DNA of 61,420 nucleotides, from assembly GCF_047971885.1 (NCBI RefSeq), contig NZ_JBKEAE010000146.1, forward strand, positions 1-61,420, written 5' to 3'. The stretch is from Tropicimonas sp047971885. GTDB lineage: Bacteria > Pseudomonadota > Alphaproteobacteria > Rhodobacterales > Rhodobacteraceae. The notes beneath the pieces were generated by a model that saw only the letters and a list, made by a program, of their open reading frames with translations, did no database searches and had not been told where the DNA came from. The position numbers and the translations under genes were made by a program. The stretch's first letter is position 1; each line of letters starts with the position of its first letter. This document shows positions 18,349 through 26,423 of the stretch, one piece after another.

Positions 18349-18513
18349 TCAGAGCATGCGTTCGATGAAGATGGTCGCAAACAGCCCCAGCAGGGCAAAG
18401 GCGATGGCGTGGGCGGTGGCATATTGGGCGATGTCGGCCATGTTGCCGCCACGGTTCCTTGCGCGATATCCCCCGAGAAACGCGCCGAATATGGCGCAGA
18501 GAATGACGATCAT
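18349..18513 (-). CDS. 54-residue two-helix membrane protein
   Basis: A short frame from ATG 18513 to TGA 18349. It encodes two hydrophobic segments (MIVILCAIFGAFLGG and HAIAFALLGLFATIFI) separated by a basic, Gly-containing turn with YRARNRGGN and MADIAQYA. The RRGG-DxAQYA pattern is, from memory, shared by small unnamed proteins in other Rhodobacterales. It follows the DUF2927 lipoprotein gene by 29 bp and is itself followed by an intrinsic terminator, supporting a real second cistron. No function can be assigned. Confidence 0.7.
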   Translation of the reverse strand: MIVILCAIFGAFLGGYRARNRGGNMADIAQYATAHAIAFALLGLFATIFIERML

Positions 18514-18542
18514 GTGCCTGTTCCGGTCTGTACGCAGCCGAT

Positions 18543-19952
18543 CTAACGGTCGGCCGGGCGATGGGCAAGGGAGGCGATCTCGACCGCGTGTTCGCGCACG
18601 ATCCGGTCGGATCCGAAACCGTAGCGAGCCCAGCCGAGGGCCTGCTCGCGTTCGCGCCTCGCCTCGGCGTCGCGGCCGAGCAGTTCCAGCGCCGCCGCGC
18701 GCATCATCATCAGCGACGACAGCAGTGCTGCATTTTCCGAAGCACGCACCGCCGGCAGGCTCTCGTCGATCAGCGCCATCGCGCCTTCTGGCTGACCGGC
18801 GCTGAGCGCGAAGGCCGCAAGCTGCATCGCCACATGGGCGTCCTGAACCTGCGCGTCGGGCAGGGCTCGGTAGGTGCGGGCGGCCGCGACAAAGGCCTGA
18901 AGCGCCAGTTCCGGGTCGTCCATCAGCGCCAAGCGCCCCAGCGCGTAGAGCGAAAAGCCGAGGCGGACATCGTTCCAGCCCTCTTCCGTGGCAATCCCGA
19001 CCGCGCGTTCCGCTGCCGCCTTGCGCCGCCGCTCCGAACCGCGCGGACCCAGGGCGTATTCGATCTCATCGACCCAGGCGCGCGGGGTTTCCGACGCTGC
19101 GGCGGTGCCCGCGCGCCGGCCACCCGGGTTCAGGCGGTCGAGAACGGCGGGGAGCGCGGCGGCCACCTGATCGCGTGTCATGCCGTTGGTCAGCGCACCA
19201 TCGTAGGTGACGCGCAGCATCAGCATGTCGAAACCGGTCAGGACGGTATGGAAGTTGTCGTCGTTGAAAACCGAATCCGGCAGGCGATAAAGATCGTTGA
19301 GCGGGCCGACGGCCTGCGCGATCTCCTCGTGCAGGCAATCGCGCGCTTCCTGCGGGCTGACATCGCCGGGAAGGAACACGGTTGCGGTTTCGCGCCGTTC
19401 CAGCGTGGTCCAGTCCACCCGGTCGCTGCGCCGCGCCGCGAGAAAGTCCTGCCAGCCGGCAACGCGGGGCACGACGAAGCAGGCTGCGTCGGGGACCGCC
19501 CGCTGAAGCGTCCGGCGCGGCATCACCTCGACGACGATCTGCGGCGTCTCGTCCGTTTCGGCGCGGCGGATCGGCAGGCGCGCCTCGCCACGCAGCCGGG
19601 CAAGCAGCCGGTCGAGATCCCGTTCCAGCACCGGGTTGGTCGCACCACGCAGCGAGACGGCGATATCGCCCTTGTAACGTGTCAGCCGTTCGAGCGGCCG
19701 GCCGTTTTCCAGCATGAAGGTAAGATCGAGGAAATCGGCGGCGAGTGCCGCGTTGCTGCGCAGGCTCGGCCGGACCTGTGGCGCCCCGAAGCTGCGCATC
19801 GGCGGCAGGGGATCGGCCGCCGGCGTGTCGCGCTGCGGCGCGTCGTCCGGGGCGGGCGGGCTGCAGGCGGCCACAGCCAGCAGCATCAGCGCGGTACCTA
19901 GAAAGCGCGCACCGGGCAGCACCTGCCGGCACCTTTCGGCTGCGCGCCTCAC
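18543..19952 (-). CDS. DUF2927 domain lipoprotein
   Basis: A 469-residue protein with a lipoprotein signal: basic start, hydrophobic core and lipobox LAVAAC with the lipidated Cys at residue 30. The mature part starts with a Pro/Asp-rich linker, followed by the DUF2927 domain (about 60-290), which contains the conserved DCLHEEIAQAVGPLNDLY and a downstream DGALTNGM segment. The C-terminal third is helical and tetratricopeptide-like (repeated A..A..L patterns). Function unknown; location is the outer membrane or periplasmic face. It is probably co-transcribed with the 54-aa membrane protein. Confidence 0.85.
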   Translation of the reverse strand: MRRAAERCRQVLPGARFLGTALMLLAVAACSPPAPDDAPQRDTPAADPLPPMRSFGAPQVRPSLRSNAALAADFLDLTFMLENGRPLERLTRYKGDIAVSLRGATNPVLERDLDRLLARLRGEARLPIRRAETDETPQIVVEVMPRRTLQRAVPDAACFVVPRVAGWQDFLAARRSDRVDWTTLERRETATVFLPGDVSPQEARDCLHEEIAQAVGPLNDLYRLPDSVFNDDNFHTVLTGFDMLMLRVTYDGALTNGMTRDQVAAALPAVLDRLNPGGRRAGTAAASETPRAWVDEIEYALGPRGSERRRKAAAERAVGIATEEGWNDVRLGFSLYALGRLALMDDPELALQAFVAAARTYRALPDAQVQDAHVAMQLAAFALSAGQPEGAMALIDESLPAVRASENAALLSSLMMMRAAALELLGRDAEARREREQALGWARYGFGSDRIVREHAVEIASLAHRPADR

Positions 19953-20129
19953 GGAAATTTACACCGGCACTGGGCCGCGATGGGGAGAAAAGACTGCTCG
20001 GCCGTGTGCGGCATCCGGGGTGTTCGCCTTCCTTGTCTGAGCAAAGCTATAGTCGCCCGCGCGCCGGGTGAACAGGTGCCATCTCTGCCGCGATCCCGTT
20101 ACCGAAGCATTGATCGGTCGACGGAGCTG

Positions 20130-21572
20130 TCAGGTGCCGCAAAAGGTCTGCCGCACCCGCTCGTCGTCCGCCGGCGGCTTTGTCAGTGCGTGGGTTGCCG
20201 TATCCGGGCTGGCAAATGGGGTTCGAAGCGCCGCAATCAGCCGATGGACGGGGGCAAGATCACCGGCTTCCGCCGCAGAAATCGCCTCGGCGACCCGGTG
20301 GTTGCGCGGGACGATTGCCGGATTGGCGGCGCGCAGGCGGGCAGCGACAGCTTCGGGGGCGGCCCCCTGCGCGACGCGCTGCCGCCACCGCGATTCCCAG
20401 GTGTCGAACGGCGCGGGGTCGGTGAATTGCGCCCCGGCGCTTCCGTCGGCAAGCCCGCGGAAGGTATTGGTGAAATCGGCCTGCTGCCGTGCCATGAGGT
20501 CGAGCAGCTCAACGGCAAGCGTATCGTCGCCGCCCCGAATCTCGGCCAGACCCAGCTTTGCGGCGAAAACCGCCCCCCACGAGCGTTCCACCAGGGCTGG
20601 ATAGGCGCCCACCGCCCCCTGCGCGATCCGGACCGCCGTGTCGGTATCCCGATCCAGCAGCGGCACCAGGCAACTGGCGAATTGCGCCAGATTCCATGCC
20701 AGCACTCCGGCCTGCCTGTCGAAGGCATAGCGGCCATGACGGTCGATCGAGGAGAACACCGTCTGCGGGTGGTATTCGTCCATGAAGGCACAGGGACCAT
20801 AGTCGATGGTTTCCCCCGAAATCGCGGTATTGTCGGTGTTCATCACGCCGTGGATGAAGCCGGCTCCCATCCACCGCGCAACCAGATCCGCCTGGCGGGC
20901 GATCACCGCGTTCAGCAGGTCGAGCGGCCCTTCCGCCTCCGGGAAATGGCGCACGATGGCGAAATCGGCCAGCAGGCGCAGCGCCTCGATATCCTGCCGG
21001 ACGGCAAAGAACTGGAAGGTTCCGATGCGCAGGTGGCTGGCGGCGATGCGGGTCAGCACGCCACCCGGCTCCGGCCCGTTCCGGCGCACGCTTTCGCCGG
21101 TTGCCACCACGGCGAGCGAGCGCGTCGTCGGGATGCCGAGCGCATGCATCGCCTCGCTGACGATGAACTCGCGGATCGCCGGCCCGAGAGGCGAGCGCCC
21201 GTCGCTGCCGGGCCGGCTGAAGGCGGTCCGCCCCGATCCCTTGAGCTGGATGTCGCGGCGCCGTCCGCGCCGGTCCATGACCTCGCCCAGAAGCAGCGCC
21301 CGCCCGTCGCCCAGAACGGGGGAGAAGCCGCCGAACTGATGCCCGGAATAGGCCTGCGCCAGCGGCTCGGATCCCATGGCCACCGCATTTCCCGAAAGCA
21401 CCGCGATCCCTTCGTCCGATTGCAGCGCCGCAGGGTCGATGCCCAGATCGGTGGCCAGCACGCGGTTCAGCAGCACCAGTTCGGGCCGGGCAACCGGAAC
21501 CGGCGGCTGGCGGACATAGAAACGCTCCGGCAGGCGGGCGTAGCTGTTGTCGAACGGAATTTGCAGGGTCAT
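20130..21572 (-). CDS. selO: Protein adenylyltransferase SelO (YdiU/UPF0061)
   Basis: A 480-residue pseudokinase that transfers AMP from ATP to protein Ser/Thr/Tyr residues. Visible: GSGRTAFSRPGSDGRSPLGP (glycine-rich and activation region), MNTDNTAISGETIDYGP (metal-binding DN and DYGP), and the conserved near-C-terminal cysteine in FCGT, the position that is selenocysteine in animals. Length matches the E. coli protein (478). A clear AGGAGG lies upstream of the ATG at 21572. It is bounded by 177 bp before the DUF2927 gene and 60 bp before the GNAT gene. Confidence 0.95.
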   Translation of the reverse strand: MTLQIPFDNSYARLPERFYVRQPPVPVARPELVLLNRVLATDLGIDPAALQSDEGIAVLSGNAVAMGSEPLAQAYSGHQFGGFSPVLGDGRALLLGEVMDRRGRRRDIQLKGSGRTAFSRPGSDGRSPLGPAIREFIVSEAMHALGIPTTRSLAVVATGESVRRNGPEPGGVLTRIAASHLRIGTFQFFAVRQDIEALRLLADFAIVRHFPEAEGPLDLLNAVIARQADLVARWMGAGFIHGVMNTDNTAISGETIDYGPCAFMDEYHPQTVFSSIDRHGRYAFDRQAGVLAWNLAQFASCLVPLLDRDTDTAVRIAQGAVGAYPALVERSWGAVFAAKLGLAEIRGGDDTLAVELLDLMARQQADFTNTFRGLADGSAGAQFTDPAPFDTWESRWRQRVAQGAAPEAVAARLRAANPAIVPRNHRVAEAISAAEAGDLAPVHRLIAALRTPFASPDTATHALTKPPADDERVRQTFCGT

Positions 21573-21632
21573 CGCAGGCCTCCTGCCGATCCATATAGGG
21601 GGCCGGCGGCAGAATTCAGCAGGCGCGCCCGC

Positions 21633-22094
21633 TCAGGTATCGCGCCGTTTCAGCCGCGCCGTCATCAGGCAGTAGCGGTCGCGCTTCACGAAACCCATCC
21701 GACGGTAAAGCTCGGCCGCCGCGCTGTCGCGGTCGACCTCCAGATGAAGCGCGGCCACACCGGCATCGCGCAATGCCGGCAGCAGCGCCGTGATCGCCTC
21801 GCTGCCCATGCCGCGCGCCCGTACCGCGCGGCGAATCCAGAATTCGTCGACCCATCCGTCGATGCCGCCCATCTCGATCGACCAGCCGAACGAGATCGAG
21901 ATGTAGCCCACCGGCGATTTGCGCGGCCCGAGCGTGTAGATCACGCCATGCGGGCAGCCCTCCAGCAGCGGGACGATGGCATCCATCCGCGTTTCGGCAC
22001 TCTGCTCGATGCCGGTTTCTTCGTGAAAGGCGGCGACCATGGCCAGGACCCGGTCGAGATCCTCCGTTTTCGCCAGATGCAGTTTGGTGCTCAC
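21633..22094 (-). CDS. GNAT family N-acetyltransferase
   Basis: A 153-residue acetyltransferase. The acetyl-CoA loop is RARGMGSEA (Q/R-x-x-G-x-G/A pattern), followed by the helix that begins EAITALLPAL and a C-terminal AAELYRRMGFVKRDRYCLM segment. Substrate unknown. I chose the GTG at 22094 because it has GAGAGG upstream and gives a normal N-terminus (STKLHLAKTEDLDRV); the longer open frame would read through Arg-rich non-family sequence. It lies 52 bp downstream of the nucleoside hydrolase gene. Confidence 0.8.
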   Translation of the reverse strand: MSTKLHLAKTEDLDRVLAMVAAFHEETGIEQSAETRMDAIVPLLEGCPHGVIYTLGPRKSPVGYISISFGWSIEMGGIDGWVDEFWIRRAVRARGMGSEAITALLPALRDAGVAALHLEVDRDSAAAELYRRMGFVKRDRYCLMTARLKRRDT

Positions 22095-22146
22095 GGGAAC
22101 CTCTCGATGGCTGGCCGTCCGGCCGCGTGGTGACGGACGGTGCGGG

Positions 22147-23088
22147 TCACAGGCGTGCGAGCCGGTCCGCCAGCAGGTCGAAGAACGCCGGCGCATCGAC
22201 CTTGGCGATGAAGTTTGCGTTCGGTGCACGCCCGCTCACACCCCACCAGTCGGCGACGGTCATGCCGCGGGTCAGATCGCTTGCCGTTTCGATCTCGACA
22301 TTGATGAACCGGCCCTCGAAAAGCCCGGGCTTCAGCAGATGGGCGATCACGCAGGGGTCGTGCAGGGGGCCACCGTTTCCGCCGTATTTCTCGATGTCGA
22401 AACGTTCGTAGAAATCCAGCCAGCCGCAGACGGCGCGGCTGACGGGTGTGCCGAGCGCCGCGATCCGGTCGAGCCATTCGCGCGTGATCAGCGCCTGATG
22501 GGTCACGTCGAGCGGCATCATGGTGATATCGACACCGGATTGCATGACGATATCCGCCGCTTCCGGATCGACGTAGATGTTGAATTCCGCCGCAGGCGTG
22601 ATGTTCCCGCCCTCGAAGAATCCGCCCCCCATCAGCACGATCCCGGCCAGACGGCCGGCAATGTCGGGGGCGCGTTTCAGCGCGGTGGCGATATTGGTCA
22701 GCGGCCCGAGCGGGCACAGCGTGACCGTGCCGGGCGGATGGCGCCGCACCTGATGAATGATCGCCTCGACCGCGGACAGATCCGATACCGGCATCGTCGG
22801 TTCGGGCAGGTCGCACCCGTCGAGCCCGGATTTGCCGTGCACGTGTTCGGCCGTGATGAGCATGCGTTCCAGCGGATGCCCGCAGCCTTCGTGAACCGGC
22901 ATGTCGGGGCGCCCGGCCAGTTCGCACACCACCCGCGCATTGCGCGAGGTCTTGATCAGGGGCACGTTGCCGGCGACGACGGTGATGGCGAGCACGTCGA
23001 GCTCTTCGGGGCTGGCCAGCGCCAGCAGGATCGCCACGGCGTCGTCCTGACCCGGGTCGGTATCGATGATAATCTTGCGCGGCGGCAT
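22147..23088 (-). CDS. Nucleoside hydrolase (IunH family)
   Basis: A 313-residue enzyme that hydrolyses the N-glycosidic bond of ribonucleosides. The calcium-binding signature DTDPGQDDA (residues 9-17) is at the N-terminus, and EFNIYVDPEAA and the late EIETASDLTRGMTVADWWG segment with the metal-binding aspartate are present. Base preference is not evident. Upstream lies the hydrolase-OsmC fusion gene in the same direction (60 bp), downstream the GNAT gene. Confidence 0.9.
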   Translation of the reverse strand: MPPRKIIIDTDPGQDDAVAILLALASPEELDVLAITVVAGNVPLIKTSRNARVVCELAGRPDMPVHEGCGHPLERMLITAEHVHGKSGLDGCDLPEPTMPVSDLSAVEAIIHQVRRHPPGTVTLCPLGPLTNIATALKRAPDIAGRLAGIVLMGGGFFEGGNITPAAEFNIYVDPEAADIVMQSGVDITMMPLDVTHQALITREWLDRIAALGTPVSRAVCGWLDFYERFDIEKYGGNGGPLHDPCVIAHLLKPGLFEGRFINVEIETASDLTRGMTVADWWGVSGRAPNANFIAKVDAPAFFDLLADRLARL

Positions 23089-23148
23089 GGCGGCACCCTT
23101 GCTCTGTCGATGCGCGAGCTTGGCCGCGAGGTGGCGGATTGTCCAGCC

Positions 23149-24360
23149 TCAGACCTGTGCAAGCCGGGTGCTGACCCGCGCGCCGGCCTCGAGCGTCTGG
23201 TGCACCGGGCAGCGGTTGGCGATGTCGAGCAGGCGCCGGCGCTGGTCGTCGTCGAGCGGCCCGAAAAGGTGGACGACACGGGTGAAATGGTCGATGCGGC
23301 TGCCATCGCAATTCTCGCAATCCCGCGCGTGCACCTTAGAATGGGTCACATCGACATGCACATGTTCAAGTGGCAGCCCCTTGCGGCGCGCATACATCCG
23401 GATCGTCATCGAGGTGCAGGCGGCAAGCGCGGCGGCGAGAAACCCGTAGGGCGACATGCCGCGGTCGGTGCCGCCGTATGCCTCGGGCTCGTCAGCGAGC
23501 GTGTGGTGAAAGGGACCGGAGGTGATGTCCTGCAGGAAGCCCTCGGGGGTGACCTCGGACGCACGAATCACGCCCTCGGGCGCGCCGGGGGGCGGCGCGG
23601 GCGGGTGCAGATCGACGTAACGCCCGGCCCAGGCTGCGACGATTTCGGCCACGTATTCGGCATCTTCGGCGCGGGTGATCAGGTGATCGGCGTCGTCCAG
23701 TGAAATGAAGCTCTTGGGGTGATGCGCGGCGACGAATATCCGCGCGGCGTTTTCGATTCCGACCACGTTGTCGCGCGGGGCGTGCAGCACCAGAAGCGCC
23801 TTGCGCAGGGCATGCACCGCCTCGATCAGCGATGCCTCGCTCACGTCACGGACGAAATCGCGACCGATGCGGACGGGCCGGCCGCCCAGATCCACCTCGG
23901 CCACGCCTTCGGCGTCGATCCGGGCCAGCGCGTCTTCGAAATGGCGGGTAACATGCGACGGATCGGCCGGCGCGCCGATCGCGACCACGGCGCGGGCGCT
24001 TTCGATATCGCCGGCGGCCTTCAGCACGGCCGAACCGCCCAGCGAATGCCCGATCAGCAGCGCCGGCGCCATCCCGCGCCCGGCAAGAAAGCCCGCCGCC
24101 GCCCGGATATCCTGCACGTTGGTGGCGAAGGTGGTATTTTCGAACTCGCCGCCGGAATGGCCGAGCCCGGTGAAATCGAAGCGCAACACCGCGATTCCCA
24201 TGCTTGCCAGCCGCTGGGCGATGCGCCGCGCGGCAAGGATATCCTTGGAGCACGAAAAGCAATGGGCAAACAGCGCGGTGGCGAGCAGCGGCCCCTCGGG
24301 CAGGTCCAGCCGGGCGGCAAGCGGGGTTCCGTCGGCTCCGGTGAAGGTGATGCGTTCCAT
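23149..24360 (-). CDS. Alpha/beta hydrolase - OsmC fusion protein
   Basis: A 403-residue two-domain protein. Residues 1-255 are an alpha/beta hydrolase with the nucleophile Ser106 in GHSLGG, a late Asp (HAPRDNVVG) and His (DDADHLI). Residues 270-403 are an OsmC/Ohr-type domain with the two peroxidatic/resolving cysteines in AACTSMTIRMYA and NCPVHQTL contexts; OsmC proteins reduce organic hydroperoxides. This fused architecture is known in proteobacteria; one reading is ester hydrolysis coupled with peroxide removal. The start at 24360 has GGAGGAG upstream. It lies 60 bp before the nucleoside hydrolase gene. Confidence 0.92.
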   Translation of the reverse strand: MERITFTGADGTPLAARLDLPEGPLLATALFAHCFSCSKDILAARRIAQRLASMGIAVLRFDFTGLGHSGGEFENTTFATNVQDIRAAAGFLAGRGMAPALLIGHSLGGSAVLKAAGDIESARAVVAIGAPADPSHVTRHFEDALARIDAEGVAEVDLGGRPVRIGRDFVRDVSEASLIEAVHALRKALLVLHAPRDNVVGIENAARIFVAAHHPKSFISLDDADHLITRAEDAEYVAEIVAAWAGRYVDLHPPAPPPGAPEGVIRASEVTPEGFLQDITSGPFHHTLADEPEAYGGTDRGMSPYGFLAAALAACTSMTIRMYARRKGLPLEHVHVDVTHSKVHARDCENCDGSRIDHFTRVVHLFGPLDDDQRRRLLDIANRCPVHQTLEAGARVSTRLAQV

Positions 24361-24554
24361 GATGCTCTCCTCCCGTTTCCGCAATAGGACTCGGCACGCG
24401 GCAGGGCAAGCCCGCGATGCCGCGCGACGTTGCAGGGCGCGCCCGCGCGGATCACCCTGCCCCGGCAGCCGACGGGGTCCGATGCGGGCGGTGCGTGGCG
24501 GATCGGTCGCGCAGCGGCCGGCTGATAGGTGCGGCGGTGCCTATCCCCCGAGGT

Positions 24555-25886
24555 TCAGCCGCCGCGCCCCATCAGCCGCGCATCGAAAGGATAGTGTGTC
24601 AGGTTCTCGAAACCGCTGTCGGTGATCAGAACCTGGTCCTCCAGCTTGATCGAGAAATCGCCGCCTTCCTCGCCGACCAGTGCCTCGACGCAGAGCACCA
24701 TGCCGGGTTCCAGCGCGTAATCCCACGCGCCGTCGTGATAGGTGTCGGGGTAATCGACATGGGGCCATTCGTCGCAAAGCCCGACACCGTGATACTTGCA
24801 GGAATATTTCTGCTTCCAGTATTCGGGTGCAAGTTGGTGGCCGCCATGTACCAGTTCCCCGATGGTCACGCCGGGGCGCAGCATCGCCATGTTTTCGGCT
24901 ATGTGCTCGTGCGCATGGCGCATCGCCGCCACCATGTCCTGCCGCGGTCTGCCCGCGCCTATCCACCAGGTACGCGAGATGTCGGTGCAGATACCGTAGG
25001 GTCCGATCAGGTCGGTGTCGAAGGCGAGGATCTCGTCTTCCTGCAATATGCGCGGTCCGCACTCCTGAAACCACGGGTTGGTGCGCGGGCCGGTCGCCAG
25101 CAGCCGGGTTTCGATCCATTCGCCGCCGCGCCGGATGTTCTCGGCGTGCAGCACCGCCCAGATCTCGTCTTCGCTCATGCCCGGCCGGGCGGCGGCCTGC
25201 ATCGCCGCCATCGACGCCTCGCAGGCGTTGATCGAACAGCGCATGGCAAGAATCTCGTCCGCGCCCTTGACCGAACGGGCCTTTTCGGTGACCTCCTCGC
25301 CTTCCATCACCTCGAAGTCGCGGGCCTCGAAGGCGCGCAGTCCGTGCACCATGATCTTGTCGATGGCGAGCCGCCGGTTGCTGCCCGCGTGAGCGGCCAT
25401 GACCTCGGCCACCTGACCGGCAAAGTCGTGCGCCGCTTCCGGCCCCCGGTCGCCGACCGAGAAATAGAACATCAACGCGCCCGAGCGCACCTCGCGCACC
25501 AGCGGCGCATGATCGGCCAGAAAGGGCGAATTCTTGTAGTCCCACAGCACCATGTAGCCATCGGCGCAGAGCAGGCAGGCGCGGAACGGATTATGCGCGT
25601 TCCAGAGCTGCATGTTGGTGGTGTCGGTCGCATAGCGGATGTTGAGCGGATCGAACATCAGCAATCCGCCGTAGTCGCGCTCGACGATGTGGCGCGTCAG
25701 CCGCTTCCATCTGAACTCGCGCATCGCGGGAAGATTCGGAAGCGCCAGCCCCGCCTCCTCCCATTCGCGCAGCGCCAGCAGGGTGGGGCCGATCTCGATG
25801 CGGTCGTTGTCGTTTGGGGTACCGTCGGCCAGGGTAGCCCCCCGGGAAGGATCGATCTTGCGGCGGTCGCGGGAATACTGGTGCAT
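24555..25886 (-). CDS. dddP: DMSP lyase DddP (M24 peptidase-fold metalloenzyme)
   Basis: A 443-residue enzyme that cleaves dimethylsulfoniopropionate to dimethyl sulfide and acrylate. Its metal ligands Asp290, Asp292, Asp302, His366, Glu401 and Glu416, and catalytic Asp372, each sit exactly five residues before the numbers I recall for the characterised Ruegeria DddP (295, 297, 307, 371, 406, 421, 377). The DPLNIRYATDTTNMQLWNAH segment also matches DddP rather than general prolidases. The start at 25886 (MHQYSRDRRKIDP) has GAGGAG upstream. It is a stand-alone gene, with 194 bp downstream and 537 bp upstream. A non-DMSP M24 hydrolase is the alternative but unlikely. Confidence 0.92.
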   Translation of the reverse strand: MHQYSRDRRKIDPSRGATLADGTPNDNDRIEIGPTLLALREWEEAGLALPNLPAMREFRWKRLTRHIVERDYGGLLMFDPLNIRYATDTTNMQLWNAHNPFRACLLCADGYMVLWDYKNSPFLADHAPLVREVRSGALMFYFSVGDRGPEAAHDFAGQVAEVMAAHAGSNRRLAIDKIMVHGLRAFEARDFEVMEGEEVTEKARSVKGADEILAMRCSINACEASMAAMQAAARPGMSEDEIWAVLHAENIRRGGEWIETRLLATGPRTNPWFQECGPRILQEDEILAFDTDLIGPYGICTDISRTWWIGAGRPRQDMVAAMRHAHEHIAENMAMLRPGVTIGELVHGGHQLAPEYWKQKYSCKYHGVGLCDEWPHVDYPDTYHDGAWDYALEPGMVLCVEALVGEEGGDFSIKLEDQVLITDSGFENLTHYPFDARLMGRGG

Positions 25887-26170
25887 CTGGCAACTCCTCT
25901 GGCTGATCCAGCGTCGCGACAAACCGTCAGCGCCGTCCGGCCCGAATGCGACGGCTGCGGTCGCTTTCGGGCCGGTGTTCGCGGAAGCGGTGCGGCGACT
26001 GCCGCAATCCGGTGAAATCCGCGCCTGATTCTATTCCGGTCAATTGGTCTGCGGTTCCGGAACTGCTCGTCTGCGCTAGCGGGCTTGCATCGATCCTCGA
26101 CTGGTGGCCAGACGCCACTCGTTCGGACAGACGCGGCGAAAGACGGTATTAAGCCCATTGTGACGCGAAT

Positions 26171-26213
26171 GAGCAAGGCACCCGGGCGCGGAACAAGGCC
26201 GAAGGCCGCCGCG
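26171..26213 (+). repeat. Dispersed 43-bp repeat, copy A
   Basis: Aligned without gaps to 33893-33935, I count about 32 of 43 identical positions, including AGCAAGGC, CGCG and CCGAAG blocks. Both copies are intergenic. It contains a small GGCC-GAA-GGCC hairpin and overlaps the left arm of the larger inverted repeat. Confidence 0.5.
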
Positions 26214-26348
26214 CCGGCGCATGGCCGTTCCCGCGGCCAGGCGCTTTGGTAACACAAGCGCAGCGCTCGTATTGCGCGCAGACGTGGCTGCATAAAGCGC
26301 CACGTTCAGCCGTCGGAGCGCCCGGCCACGGCCATGCGCCGGCGCGGC
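26208..26348. repeat. 141-bp nested inverted repeat (possible structured RNA or MITE-like relic)
   Basis: The outer arms 26208-26228 and 26328-26348 are perfect 21-bp reverse complements, 99 bp apart. Inside, 26240-26247 (GGCGCTTT) pairs with 26294-26301 (AAAGCGCC), and further inside a GCGCA/TGCGC pair brackets the centre, so the arms nest in order and could extrude as a cruciform or fold as one long RNA hairpin. No transposase, target duplication or T tract is visible. Function unknown. Confidence 0.65.
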
Positions 26349-26423
26349 TTGCATCTCACGCGAAAGGCAGCTTCGTCCCGCATTGCCGACGTTGCAAACG
26401 GTCGGTTCTGGAGGCCGCCGGTA

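Larger units (their letters stand above)
25887..26423. other. 537-bp gene-free stretch between dddP and eda
   Basis: No convincing gene on either strand. It holds a 43-bp segment (26171-26213) that is related to another intergenic segment at 33893, directly running into a 141-bp nested inverted repeat (26208-26348). The dddP promoter should lie near 25890-26100. The short minus-strand frame across 26076-26354 has Arg-rich composition and looks non-coding. Confidence 0.6.

Noticed and set aside
26076..26354. A 92-codon minus-strand frame across the inverted repeat
   Set aside because: Its Arg/Ala-rich product matches nothing I know and the frame is explained by the inverted-repeat sequence itself.
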